Notes: a model not told the origin generated them from the sequence alone. A DNA stretch of 64,000 nucleotides from Tissierellia bacterium (GCA_012513395.1 JAAZCH010000009.1:20840-84839), one strand, 5' to 3'; numbered from the stretch's first letter, positions 55,225-63,864 are shown. Program-made: numbers and translations.

Positions 55225-55902
55225 TTATCTTCTCCTTCTTCCAAATAAACTTAATAGTCTCAATAGTTGTGCCAATGCTGTAAGCATAGCAGCTACATAA
55301 GTCAAAGCAGCTGCGTTTAACATTTTACTAGATGCCAAAACATCAGATTGCGTCGCACCTACTGATTCTAGCTCTTGTAGAGCCCTTTTGCTAGCATTGT
55401 ATTCTACGGGTAAAGTCACAACTTGAAATATAAATATTATCAAAAAGAGAGCTATACCTATTTGTCCAAAAAAATTGTCGAAAAACAACCCAAGAAGAAT
55501 AAAGATATAAGACGCACTTGTTGCAAAGCTTGTAACACCAACTAAAGCATGTCTTATTTTAAGCGGTAAATAACCTTCTTCTAATTGAACTGCATGTCCT
55601 GCTTCATGGGCAGCTATTGCTATACTAGCTATAGTAGATCCCCCAAATACATCACTCGACAATGCAATAATTCCCTTTCTAGAATCATAATGATCTGACA
55701 TAACTCCTTCATGTCTAATTACAGCGATATCCATTATACCGTTATTTTGTAATATTTGTTTTGCTACTTGCTGTCCTGTCATGCCTAACATAGACATTTC
55801 CTGCCTATACTTATTATAAGCAGATTGTACTTTTCCTGTTGCTATCATAGAAAAGATTAAAGCAGGAAGCATATATATAAACCACGTTCCATCATAAAAC
55901 AT
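55225..55902 (-). CDS. membrane zinc metallopeptidase, YugP family
   Basis: A 225-residue membrane protein with HEAGH (in AAHEAGHAVQLEEGYLPL), the YugP-family zinc metallopeptidase motif. It has an N-terminal membrane segment, a central hydrophobic pair after the motif and another near the C-terminus, ending in a basic RRRR stretch. The family is widespread in Firmicutes and its physiological substrate is not settled. It sits between fmt and rsmB in the operon, a common clostridial location. Confidence 0.93.
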   Translation of the reverse strand: MFYDGTWFIYMLPALIFSMIATGKVQSAYNKYRQEMSMLGMTGQQVAKQILQNNGIMDIAVIRHEGVMSDHYDSRKGIIALSSDVFGGSTIASIAIAAHEAGHAVQLEEGYLPLKIRHALVGVTSFATSASYIFILLGLFFDNFFGQIGIALFLIIFIFQVVTLPVEYNASKRALQELESVGATQSDVLASSKMLNAAALTYVAAMLTALAQLLRLLSLFGRRRR

Positions 55903-55906
55903 ATTA

Positions 55907-56839
55907 TCACCTTAATTCTGTTAAAGTTATAGTGTTACCTTTTAAATAATCCCTTATACTCATCGGCTTTTTTCCAGGAAATTGAATCATTTTTATCAAT
56001 AAAATCCCATTCCCACAATTTACTAAAATTCCTTGGTCGTCAACATTTATTATTTCTGAAATATTTTTTCCTTCATTTTTTTCATTGGAATAAATTTCCC
56101 CTTCAAGTACTTTAATTCTTTCTCCAAAGTAATTAAATGTAGCTCCAGGTCTAGGATATAATCCATTAATTTTTCCAATTTCAGATTCAACGTCTTCAAA
56201 AATTAAATATCCATCTTCTTTACTTATTTTATGGGCATATGTCGCTAAAGATTCTTCTTGAGTTTTCCCAACTATAGTTTTTTCATAATCTTTTTCAATA
56301 TATTCTGCTAATAAATCTGACCCTAAGATGGACAATTCATCATGCAATTCTGGTAATTTTTTATTATTAATGTTAGTTTCAGCCGTTATATAAACCTCAC
56401 CTTTATCTAGTCCTGGACCCACTTTCATTATTGAAACACCAGTTGTCTCATCCCTATTCATTATCGCTCTATGGATTGGTGCTGCACCTCTATACTTTGG
56501 AAGCAATGATGCATGCACATTTATTATATTTTTTTTAGGTATTTCTAAAATCTCATCTTTAATTATTTGTCCATAAGCGACAACAACTATATAATCTGGA
56601 TTTAGCGATCTGATTTTATTTATTGATTCCTCACTATTTACATTCTGTGGTTGGTAAATATTTAAATTATTCTCTATAGCATATTCCTTAATAGGACTAT
56701 AAGTGATTTTATTTCCGCGTCTATTTATCCGATCTGGCTGCGTTACTACTAAGGAGACTGTAAATCTTTCGTTTAATAATTTTAGGGATGGTAAAGCAAA
56801 ATCTGGGGTACCCATAAATATTATATTAATTTTATTCAT
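55907..56839 (-). CDS. fmt: methionyl-tRNA formyltransferase
   Basis: Fmt formylates Met-tRNA-fMet for initiation. The 310-residue product begins INIIFMGTPDFALPSLKLL and has YGQIIKDEILE, the motif NVHASLLPKYRGAAPIHRAI, and the C-terminal OB-like domain. The start is the ATG at 56839, overlapping the def stop by eight bases; a longer in-frame extension has no support. The def-fmt pairing is classical, since Def later removes the formyl group. Confidence 0.97.
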   Translation of the reverse strand: MNKINIIFMGTPDFALPSLKLLNERFTVSLVVTQPDRINRRGNKITYSPIKEYAIENNLNIYQPQNVNSEESINKIRSLNPDYIVVVAYGQIIKDEILEIPKKNIINVHASLLPKYRGAAPIHRAIMNRDETTGVSIMKVGPGLDKGEVYITAETNINNKKLPELHDELSILGSDLLAEYIEKDYEKTIVGKTQEESLATYAHKISKEDGYLIFEDVESEIGKINGLYPRPGATFNYFGERIKVLEGEIYSNEKNEGKNISEIINVDDQGILVNCGNGILLIKMIQFPGKKPMSIRDYLKGNTITLTELR

Positions 56840-57305
56840 ATTCTTCCATCTCTTGTAATTTCTGAATTTCAGTAGCCTTGTCAGTGTATAATATTCCATT
56901 TAGATGATCGATTTCATGACAAATTGCTCTTGCAAGCAATTCTTCTGCTTCTAGTTCTATTTCAACACCATTCTCATCAGTGTATTTTACATTAACTTTA
57001 AAAGGCCTTTCTACCAGTCCAGTGTATCCAGGTACAGATAGACATCCTTCTGGTTTAATTTCTGCTCCATCTTCTAAAACTATAACAGGATTAATCATCT
57101 TAATTGGACCATCACCTATATCTACAACTATTGCTCTTCTTAAAACTCCTATCTGAGGTGCTGCTAGACCCACTCCTTCTGCATCGTACATCGTATCGAC
57201 TAAATCATCTAACAACTCTAAAGTTCTAGGGTTTATATCTTCTATTTCTCTAGATTTTTTCCTAAGAATAGGATCTGAATCTAATCTTATTACTCTTATT
57301 GCCAT
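56832..57305 (-). CDS. def: peptide deformylase
   Basis: Def removes formyl from nascent N-termini. The 157-residue protein has the three metal-site motifs GVGLAAPQ (44-51), EGCLS (86-90, metal ligand Cys88) and HEIDH (130-134). It starts with ATG and MAIRVIRLDSDPILRKKSRE. It lies between priA and fmt, overlapping fmt. Confidence 0.98.
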   Translation of the reverse strand: MAIRVIRLDSDPILRKKSREIEDINPRTLELLDDLVDTMYDAEGVGLAAPQIGVLRRAIVVDIGDGPIKMINPVIVLEDGAEIKPEGCLSVPGYTGLVERPFKVNVKYTDENGVEIELEAEELLARAICHEIDHLNGILYTDKATEIQKLQEMEEYE

Positions 57306-57353
57306 TTGCTCCTCCTAGCTTATCAAATACCCACATAAATCCTTTTAAAATCA

Positions 57354-59708
57354 CTAACGTGTTACCACGTCTATATGGGTTTGGTTTAAATTAACTTTGT
57401 ATTTATTATTTATAAAAATTTCATAAATAATATTTTTAATAAACTTTTCATGTCTAATAGTAGAATTTAATAATATGCTTATATGATATCGATTATTTAA
57501 TCTAGAAATCGATAATCTATCTCTGTGGCTTATAATATCCACATACTCTTCTATATTATATTTCTTAATCTCATCTAATAAAATGTCAAAAAAACTTGTT
57601 GCAATGTTTATCCCATCATCTAAATCTCTATTTAATATAGTAATTGTATAGTGTCTCCTAAAGGGAGGATAAGCAAAAGCTCTTCTAATTTTTAACTCGT
57701 CTTCAAAAAAACTGTTATAGTCGTTATTCTTTGCATGCCTGATGGAATAGTGGTCAGGGTTGTAAGTTTGAATTATTACATTTCCTTGTTCATTACTTCT
57801 GCCTGATCTTCCAGATACTTGCATAATTAATTGAAATGTTTTCTCAGCCGCATCATATTCTGGTATATTCAATGATAGGTCTGAAGCCATTATTCCCACT
57901 AAATCAATTTCTGGAAAGTCAAAACCTTTAGAAATCATTTGTGTTCCTATAATTATAGATACTTCTTTTTTTAGTATTCTTTCAACATTCTCCTTATAAG
58001 TTTCAGCTCTAGATGTAGTATCAGAATCAATCCTCATAACTTGAAAATCTGGAAATAATTTGATGGTTTCTTCTTCTAACTTTTCTGTACCCATTCCAAA
58101 TTGTCTAATATCTCTACTTCCACAACTAGGACAAATTCTGGGTGCCTTTTCCATATGTCCACAATAATGACATCTTAATAAATTATTTTTTTTATGATAA
58201 ACCAATGATACATCACATTTATGGCACTTTGAAGTGTATCCACAACTTCTACAGGTAACAAAGGTAGAATACCCTCTTCTATTTAAAAACAACAATACCT
58301 GTTTATCTTTATTTAAAGATTCCTTCATACTTGCCATTAAATCAAGGGAGAAAGCTGTTTTATTTCCTGAATTTAGTTCTTCTCTCATATCTGTTATTGT
58401 AATCTTCGGCATTTTGATTTCATTAGGTCTTTCTTCAATGACATGTAATTCGTAAATTCCATTCTTGGATTTATAAAAAGTTTCTATAGAAGGTGTTGCA
58501 GAACCCAAGACTAATTTAGAGTCTTTGGTTCTTTCTATAATAAATCTAGCTACCTCTCTTACATCATATTTATTATAATTGTCTAATTTATAGCTATCAT
58601 CATGCTCCTCATCAATAATTATTAATCCTAGGTTTGGCATCTGAGAAAAAATAGCTGATCTTGTACCTAGTAAAATTCGTGCTTTATTCGATTCGATTTT
58701 ATTTATTTCGGTTAAACGTTTTTTTCGAGTCAATTTGGAGTGTATTATCGCTACCAAATCTCCGAATCGTTCCTTAGTTCTTATTTCCATTTGTGGAGTT
58801 AAGCCTATTTCAGGAACAAGAAATATTGCATTTTTCCCACTAGCAAGTGTATCTTCTATTAAATTAAAATACATCTCAGTTTTTCCTGAGCCTGTTACAC
58901 CTCTAATAAGGAATTTGTTCTCATCCGAGGACTTAATAGCATTTGTAATTTCAGATTGTCTTTGGGTTAAAATTAAATTTGGACTAGATATATCCCTTTC
59001 AATATTATCTATTTTTTCAAAAATCTCTTTATTTACAAGTTCATTAAATACATTTCTTTCGTATTCACTAAGTGTAGCCAAATCTTCTGAAGAAAAAAAT
59101 CCATTTGAATTATATTTTTCAAATATTATCGTCGTTAAATTTATTTGACGCTTTGAATTTTTTCTAATTAACTTCAAGCTTTCATTTAAATCCATGGAAA
59201 ATTTATAAAATTCTATTTTTTCCCCATGCATTACATTATAGATAATTTTTTTACTAATTAAATCATCTTCTATAAATTTATCTAAAAGTGATAGTTCTCC
59301 TTTTGCAACTACATTGTTAGAATTGATTTTATAAACTATTTCTTCTATCTCTCCAGGCACTAAAGCTTCAATTTCATATCGATATGATAAATTACTTATC
59401 TTATTGAAGTCACAAATTGTACCGAAAGCCTTAGCGTAAGTTAAAATATAGAATTCTTTCATCCACATTCCTAAAGCCAATCTTGTCTCATCTAAAGGAA
59501 TAAGTTCTTTTATAACTTGAAATGCATTTTTTACATCCAAATCTTCCTTAGACTCATAGCTTTTTAAAACTAATGCTATTTCTAAGGATCCATTAAAATC
59601 TATAATTACAAATTGCCCAACAGTGACATGAAAATCAACACCATAAGTAAACAGTTTGTCTAAATTAATTACATTTTTAAAAATTACTACATCTATAAAT
59701 CTTCTCAT
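57354..59708 (-). CDS. priA: primosomal replication restart helicase PriA
   Basis: PriA reloads the replicative helicase at collapsed forks. The 784-residue protein has the N-terminal DNA-binding domain, Walker A GVTGSGKTEMYF, DEEHDDSYK, GSATPSIETF, zinc-binding Cys pairs (CRSCGYTSKCHKC, CHYCG, CPSCG) and motifs V-VI (GTQMISKGFDFP, QVSGRSGRS). The ATG at 59708 lacks a Shine-Dalgarno and is preceded by a hairpin after rpoZ. The coaBC gene normally between rpoZ and priA is absent. Confidence 0.97.
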   Translation of the reverse strand: MRRFIDVVIFKNVINLDKLFTYGVDFHVTVGQFVIIDFNGSLEIALVLKSYESKEDLDVKNAFQVIKELIPLDETRLALGMWMKEFYILTYAKAFGTICDFNKISNLSYRYEIEALVPGEIEEIVYKINSNNVVAKGELSLLDKFIEDDLISKKIIYNVMHGEKIEFYKFSMDLNESLKLIRKNSKRQINLTTIIFEKYNSNGFFSSEDLATLSEYERNVFNELVNKEIFEKIDNIERDISSPNLILTQRQSEITNAIKSSDENKFLIRGVTGSGKTEMYFNLIEDTLASGKNAIFLVPEIGLTPQMEIRTKERFGDLVAIIHSKLTRKKRLTEINKIESNKARILLGTRSAIFSQMPNLGLIIIDEEHDDSYKLDNYNKYDVREVARFIIERTKDSKLVLGSATPSIETFYKSKNGIYELHVIEERPNEIKMPKITITDMREELNSGNKTAFSLDLMASMKESLNKDKQVLLFLNRRGYSTFVTCRSCGYTSKCHKCDVSLVYHKKNNLLRCHYCGHMEKAPRICPSCGSRDIRQFGMGTEKLEEETIKLFPDFQVMRIDSDTTSRAETYKENVERILKKEVSIIIGTQMISKGFDFPEIDLVGIMASDLSLNIPEYDAAEKTFQLIMQVSGRSGRSNEQGNVIIQTYNPDHYSIRHAKNNDYNSFFEDELKIRRAFAYPPFRRHYTITILNRDLDDGINIATSFFDILLDEIKKYNIEEYVDIISHRDRLSISRLNNRYHISILLNSTIRHEKFIKNIIYEIFINNKYKVNLNQTHIDVVTR

Positions 59709-59718
59709 AATAGAAATA

Positions 59719-59739
59719 AAGCTAGAATTTTTCTAGCTT
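59719..59739 (-). terminator. hairpin between rpoZ and priA, possible attenuator
   Basis: A perfect 9-bp stem (59719-59727 with 59731-59739, 3-base loop) starts one base after the rpoZ stop. It is followed on the minus strand by TATTTCTATT and then the priA ATG. Termination is likely only partial. Confidence 0.5.
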
Positions 59740-59740
59740 A

Positions 59741-59932
59741 TCATTTATCGCTCACTATATGGCCTTCGATAATTTCTTCCATAGCAATAGTGACATTGTT
59801 TTTGTCATCAGAATCTACATAGACTTCAACATTTTCGTCATTCAATTGTCTTGCTCTTTGCGCTACCATCAACGCTAGTCTGTACTTACTATTATCTACT
59901 TTTTTTATTTGTTCAAATGAAGGTATATACAA
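59741..59932 (-). CDS. rpoZ: RNA polymerase omega subunit
   Basis: Omega assists assembly of the beta-prime subunit. The 63-residue protein has the family pattern SKYRLALMVAQRARQLNDE and AMEEIIEGHIV. It follows gmk by one base; the gmk-rpoZ pair is conserved widely. Confidence 0.93.
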   Translation of the reverse strand: MYIPSFEQIKKVDNSKYRLALMVAQRARQLNDENVEVYVDSDDKNNVTIAMEEIIEGHIVSDK

Positions 59933-59933
59933 C

Positions 59934-60545
59934 TTAATCCCACCCCTTTGTTACATTCGCTTTTATATCTTTATGTCTTTTAACTCTCAATCTTTCAGCA
60001 GCTATAATATTCTTAATATCAAGAACAGCCTGCTCAACCGTATTATTAACAACGAAATAATCATATTCTCCAACAAAGTCCAATTCTTTGAAAGCATTAT
60101 TAAATCTAGTATCTATGTCTTCAGGCTTTTCCGTCCCTCTTTTTACGATTCTACTCTTTAGTTCTTCCATATTAGGAGGAAGCAAGAAAATGAATATAGC
60201 ATTCTTATATTTTTTCTTTATTTGGAGAGCACCTTGGACATCTATTTCCAAAAGCACTATTTCGCCTTTTTTTATTTGTTCAAAAACAAACTTTTTTGGT
60301 GTGGCGTAATAATTATTGTGTACTTTAGCATATTCCAGCAGTTCGTCATCTCTGACCATTCTTTCAAATTCCTGTTCATCTACAAAAAAATAATTTTCTC
60401 CATCTATTTCTGTAGGCCTTGGTTTTCTAGTCGTTAAGGAAATAGAAAAAATAATATCTTCTGACTCTTCCATTAACGCCGTACTAACAGTACCCTTTCC
60501 AGCTCCGCTTGGTCCCGAAAGGACCAGTAAGAAACCCTCTGACAT
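59934..60545 (-). CDS. gmk: guanylate kinase
   Basis: Gmk phosphorylates GMP to GDP and sets the GTP and ppGpp pools. The 203-residue protein has the P-loop GPSGAGKGTV (11-20), SLTTRKPRPTEIDGENYFF, LEIDVQGALQIK and IFLLPPNMEELKSRI. The ATG at 60545 behind GGTGG is chosen; an upstream TTG would add 13 residues with no family counterpart. It follows yicC directly, with no remA gene in between. Confidence 0.97.
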   Translation of the reverse strand: MSEGFLLVLSGPSGAGKGTVSTALMEESEDIIFSISLTTRKPRPTEIDGENYFFVDEQEFERMVRDDELLEYAKVHNNYYATPKKFVFEQIKKGEIVLLEIDVQGALQIKKKYKNAIFIFLLPPNMEELKSRIVKRGTEKPEDIDTRFNNAFKELDFVGEYDYFVVNNTVEQAVLDIKNIIAAERLRVKRHKDIKANVTKGWD

Positions 60546-60576
60546 AATTTGCCACCATCCTAAATCTTTTATATGT

Positions 60577-61467
60577 TTATTCAATATTCTGAACTTGTTC
60601 TCTCATTTTTTCTATTATCGACTTCATTTCTATAATAAAGTTTGTAATATCAATACTAGCAGATTTACTTCCAATAGTATTAGTTTCTCTATTCATTTCT
60701 TGAATTAAGAAATCTAATTTTTTACCAGATGAAATTTCGTCAGCTAATATTTTTTTAAATAAATCTATATGACTTTTCAATCTTACTATCTCTTCATCAA
60801 TGGATAGTTTATCTGTATAAAATACTATTTCATTAATTAATCGATCTTCATCAAGCTTCACATCTTCTTGCGTGAGGATCTCTGATATTCTTTCTTTCAA
60901 AGAGTTGACATTTGCATTGACAACATCTTTTGCAACTAACTCAATTTCTTTAATAATTATAGATAATTCTTCTAACTTTATATTTAAGTCGTGCTCTATA
61001 TTATAACCTTCTTGAAGCTTCATTTCAAGGAAATTTGATGAAGCTTTAGTGACACATTCTATACAAGAAGCTACAAATAGCTCATTTTCACTTAAATCTA
61101 TTCTTTTGCTATTTAATATATCCTTATCATAAGAGAGTAAGTCAAATATTTGAAAATTTTTATCGATTTCTAAATATTCAATTAAATTATTTAAATTGTT
61201 TTTGTATAAATCCAATAAAATATAATCTATTTCTAGATTCATATCGTAATTGCCTTTTGATTTTATATCAATAAATACATCAACTTTTCCTCTTTTTGTA
61301 GAACTTGTAATTATTTTCTTCAGGTCATCATCTAAAAATAGTAAAGATTTAGGCCCTTTTATCTGAACATCTAAATATCTATTATTAACAGATTTTATAT
61401 CAACTTTAATATCAAACTCATCATTTATTATCGTATGGGTTCCAAACCCAGTCATGCTTTTTATCAT
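60577..61467 (-). CDS. YicC family endoribonuclease-like protein
   Basis: A 296-residue YicC/YloC protein: MIKSMTGFG at the start, IKSVNNRYLDVQIKGP, and the C-terminal KKLDFLIQEMNRETNTIGSK with SIIEKMREQVQNIE. E. coli YicC and relatives have been described as endoribonucleases with roles in sRNA decay and stationary-phase survival. It heads a long operon ending at thiN. The ATG follows GAGGCGGT. Confidence 0.92.
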   Translation of the reverse strand: MIKSMTGFGTHTIINDEFDIKVDIKSVNNRYLDVQIKGPKSLLFLDDDLKKIITSSTKRGKVDVFIDIKSKGNYDMNLEIDYILLDLYKNNLNNLIEYLEIDKNFQIFDLLSYDKDILNSKRIDLSENELFVASCIECVTKASSNFLEMKLQEGYNIEHDLNIKLEELSIIIKEIELVAKDVVNANVNSLKERISEILTQEDVKLDEDRLINEIVFYTDKLSIDEEIVRLKSHIDLFKKILADEISSGKKLDFLIQEMNRETNTIGSKSASIDITNFIIEMKSIIEKMREQVQNIE

Positions 61468-61494
61468 TTTACCGCCTCGCCTATTAATATTTAT

Positions 61495-61503
61495 ATTTTA
61501 CCA
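61495..61503 (-). promoter_or_regulatory. extended -10 promoter of yicC operon
   Basis: TGGTAAAAT on the minus strand (TGn plus TAAAAT), about 27 bases before the yicC ATG, without a clear -35. It follows the uraA terminator and is the only candidate for the start of the 14-gene run. Confidence 0.45.
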
Positions 61504-61529
61504 CATCACAGATTAATAACTACATAATA

Positions 61530-61560
61530 ATTTAAAAAAGCGCCTCGAAGGACGCTTCTT
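61530..61560 (-). terminator. rho-independent terminator after uraA
   Basis: A 7-bp stem with one G-U pair and a CUUCGA loop (61538-61557) is followed on the minus strand by a T tract. It separates uraA from yicC. Confidence 0.85.
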
Positions 61561-61571
61561 ATCATTTAAAA

Positions 61572-62822
61572 TTATTTTCTATTAAGTATTAAATTTAATG
61601 CAATTCCTACTATTGCAGCAAAACTCAATCCGCTAATAGAAACACTTTCATTTAATCTAATGCCAATATTTATTCCTAATTTGCCACCGATATAATCACT
61701 ACCAAGTCCTAAAATTAAAATTGTTCCCATAATAATTATATTTTTCGAGTTAAATTTAACTTTTTCTCTCTGTATTGTCTGAACTCCAATTATTGCAATC
61801 ATTGAAAAAAGCATCACGGAAATCCCGCCCATTACTGCTGTTGGAATGGATAATAGAACTCCTCCTATTTTACCTATAAAAGATAAAACAATTGCCAAAA
61901 CTGCAGTCCATCTTAATATTGAAGGGTCATAATTTTTTGTTATTGCCAAGACACCTGTGTTTTCACCATAAGTTGTATTTGCAGGTCCTCCTACAAATCC
62001 AGCAAACATTGTTGCTAGTCCATCGCCTAAAAGAGTTCTGTGTAGTCCTGGCTCCTTAATAAAATTTTTCCCTACAACCTGTCCATTAGTAGTAATATCT
62101 CCTAAATGCTCCATAAAAACTGCTAAAACAACAGGCGATATTATCGCTATCGCTCCCAAGTCAAACTTAGGAAAACTCAAAGGTGGCACTGATAGTAATG
62201 GTGCATTTGCTATAACACTTGTATCAACAAGATTCATGCTTAAGGATAAGGTATATCCTACAAAAACAGCTATAAGAATCGATACTTGGTTTAATATACC
62301 TTTACCTTTAAATTTTATTAACAAAGCTGTTCCTAAAGTAACCCCAGCTAATATTAAATTGGTAGTTGCCATCCCTAAAGCTACAGGAAGTAAATTTAAT
62401 CCAATAACTATAATCATTGGTCCTACAACTTGAGCAGGCAATAGTTTTCTAATTTTTTCAGCCCCAACTTTATAAATGATAGCCGCCATAATTACATAAA
62501 TTAATCCAGCTATTACCATGCCACCTTGCGCATATGCAAGGTCTCCATTATACATTTCCTTAACCATTATAATTACTGGTATAAAGGCAAAAGATGAACC
62601 TAAAAAAGCAGGAACCTTTCCCTTTGTACAAAAATGGAAAATTAAAGTTCCTACACCTGCAGTAAATATAGCCACTGTTGGATTGATACCTGTTAATATT
62701 GGTACTAGAACCGTTGCTCCAAACATTGCAATTAAATGTTGAAGAGCAAGTATAAATTTTGTACCATTTCTTAGAATTGCACTACTTTGAACTGTAGACT
62801 TGCTTAATACGTGATCACTCAT
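61572..62822 (-). CDS. uraA: uracil permease, NCS2 family
   Basis: A 416-residue nucleobase:cation symporter-2 protein with about 14 membrane segments. Landmarks include LALQHLIAMFGATVLVP, FLGSSFAFI, a Gln-free but typical AQVVGPMIIVIGLNL, VFMEHLGDITTNGQV and GGPANTTYGENTGVLAITK. The uracil branch of the family is supported by the upstream PyrR hairpin, which ties it to pyrimidine control. No other pyrimidine gene is adjacent. The ATG at 62822 follows AAGGAG. Confidence 0.95.
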   Translation of the reverse strand: MSDHVLSKSTVQSSAILRNGTKFILALQHLIAMFGATVLVPILTGINPTVAIFTAGVGTLIFHFCTKGKVPAFLGSSFAFIPVIIMVKEMYNGDLAYAQGGMVIAGLIYVIMAAIIYKVGAEKIRKLLPAQVVGPMIIVIGLNLLPVALGMATTNLILAGVTLGTALLIKFKGKGILNQVSILIAVFVGYTLSLSMNLVDTSVIANAPLLSVPPLSFPKFDLGAIAIISPVVLAVFMEHLGDITTNGQVVGKNFIKEPGLHRTLLGDGLATMFAGFVGGPANTTYGENTGVLAITKNYDPSILRWTAVLAIVLSFIGKIGGVLLSIPTAVMGGISVMLFSMIAIIGVQTIQREKVKFNSKNIIIMGTILILGLGSDYIGGKLGINIGIRLNESVSISGLSFAAIVGIALNLILNRK

Positions 62823-62836
62823 TATTTTCTCCTTTC

Positions 62837-62858
62837 CAGTCTCTCTGGACTGATTTAA
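62837..62858 (-). promoter_or_regulatory. PyrR-binding loop beside the uraA ribosome site
   Basis: On the minus strand TTTAAAT is followed by CAGTC-CAGAGA-GACTG: a 5-bp stem (62837-62841 with 62848-62852) closing the hexaloop CAGAGA, matching the CNGNGA loop of PyrR-binding RNAs. The Shine-Dalgarno AAGGAG begins two bases later and no terminator follows. This fits translational repression by PyrR-UMP, rather than the attenuation used in B. subtilis. Confidence 0.85.
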
Positions 62859-62870
62859 AGTATTTTGATT

Positions 62871-62899
62871 ATATTATCATATTAACTAATAATATTCAA
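62871..62899 (-). promoter_or_regulatory. candidate uraA promoter
   Basis: TTGAAT (62894-62899), 17 bases and TAATAT (62871-62876) on the minus strand; a TATAAT overlaps at 62868-62873 with looser spacing. The leader would be about 40 bases, just long enough to contain the PyrR loop. Confidence 0.5.
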
Positions 62900-62994
62900 G
62901 CCGAAAGCAAATTGATTTTATTTAAAAAAATAATTTAAAATAAAATCTTTGGGTATTAAAATAAAAATAATTATTACAATTTTAGGAGGTATTT

Positions 62995-63372
62995 ATGAAA
63001 AAAATATTAGTTTTATTAATTATAATTATGACTTTAAGTGTTGTTGCATGTAATAAAGAAAAAACAACACAAGAACAACCTAGTATTGAAGAACAAAGTA
63101 CTACTGAAGCTCTTCAATCAGACCCAAATACGGAAAATGATTTAGTATTAAGTTCAGTAGAATTAGCAGAGTACAATGGTAAAGATGGAAAACCAGCTTA
63201 TATTGCAATAGACGGTATAATTTATGACGTCACTGATTCAAATTTATGGAATGAAGGAGAACATAACGGATTCGAAGCAGGTAAAGATCTTACCACTGAA
63301 TTAATGGAAAAATCTCCACATAAAGATTCAGTAATAGAAAGATTAAGCCCTGTTGGAACCTTAGAAGACTAA
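62995..63372 (+). CDS. lipoprotein with cytochrome b5-like domain
   Basis: A 125-residue exported lipoprotein: a lipobox at SVVAC (Cys19 becomes the lipidated N-terminus), a Gln/Glu/Thr-rich linker (20-50), and a cytochrome b5-like heme/steroid-binding domain (ELAEYNGKDGKPAYIAIDG through SPVGTL). His90 and His109 are the candidate heme ligands. Such small cytochrome b5-like lipoproteins occur in many anaerobic Firmicutes without a defined role. The ATG follows a perfect AGGAGGT. Twelve bases separate it from the next gene, which has paired membrane His residues, suggesting one redox module. Confidence 0.82.
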   Translation: MKKILVLLIIIMTLSVVACNKEKTTQEQPSIEEQSTTEALQSDPNTENDLVLSSVELAEYNGKDGKPAYIAIDGIIYDVTDSNLWNEGEHNGFEAGKDLTTELMEKSPHKDSVIERLSPVGTLED

Positions 63373-63384
63373 TGGGTGATAAAT

Positions 63385-63768
63385 ATGAATTATGTATTTT
63401 TTGCATGGACTAGTGTACTTTTTCTAACTATAGTTTTGCTACCTTTAATAATGAGTAGATTAAATAAATATGTTCTTAAGACATCTAACAAAACTTATAT
63501 GAATGTTTTAAAATTTTTTAGAAGTATACACAAACCTTCAGGATTATTATTCGTTATATCATCATATATTCACGGTGGTATGATACTTGGTACTGTATTT
63601 AAACTTCATACAGGAACTATATTATTCTTTTTTATTCTAGCAACTGTGATATTTGGAATAATATTTTATAGAATAAAGAAAAAACATTTTCTAAAATATC
63701 ACCGAATATTAGCACGGGTAACATTTTTTCTATTTGCCCTTCATTTTTTTAAACCTTGGATAATATGA
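63385..63768 (+). CDS. four-helix membrane protein with paired His ligands, possible cytochrome b
   Basis: I do not recognise a named family. The 127-residue protein has four hydrophobic segments (about 3-22, 51-70, 77-95, 107-125). Two pairs of His lie 14 residues apart: His49 and His63 flanking helix 2, and His106 and His120 in helix 4. The HX13H spacing in two helices is what bis-heme b-type cytochromes and ferric-reductase-like domains use. The ATG at 63385 follows GGGTGAT; a GTG three codons earlier overlaps that site. It is co-transcribed with the cytochrome b5-like lipoprotein. Heme binding is inferred only from spacing. Confidence 0.7.
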   Translation: MNYVFFAWTSVLFLTIVLLPLIMSRLNKYVLKTSNKTYMNVLKFFRSIHKPSGLLFVISSYIHGGMILGTVFKLHTGTILFFFILATVIFGIIFYRIKKKHFLKYHRILARVTFFLFALHFFKPWII

Positions 63769-63777
63769 TTTGAAAAT

Positions 63778-63808
63778 TCAGGACACCCATTATAAGTGTA
63801 TGCCCTGA
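63778..63808 (+). terminator. weak inverted repeat after the membrane gene
   Basis: TCAGG (63778-63782) pairs with CCTGA (63804-63808), with ACAC and GTGT inside across an asymmetric loop. No T tract follows, so termination is doubtful; transcription may instead stop at the opposing 5S terminator hairpin. Confidence 0.3.
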
Positions 63809-63819
63809 CTAATATTTAT

Positions 63820-63858
63820 AAAAAAAAGTACAGTGTAAAATTTTATTTACACTGTACT
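63820..63858 (-). terminator. rho-independent terminator of the rRNA operon
   Basis: A perfect 13-bp stem (63827-63839 with 63846-63858, 6-base loop) is followed on the minus strand by seven T's, right after the 5S gene. Confidence 0.92.
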
Positions 63859-63864
63859 CTTTTA

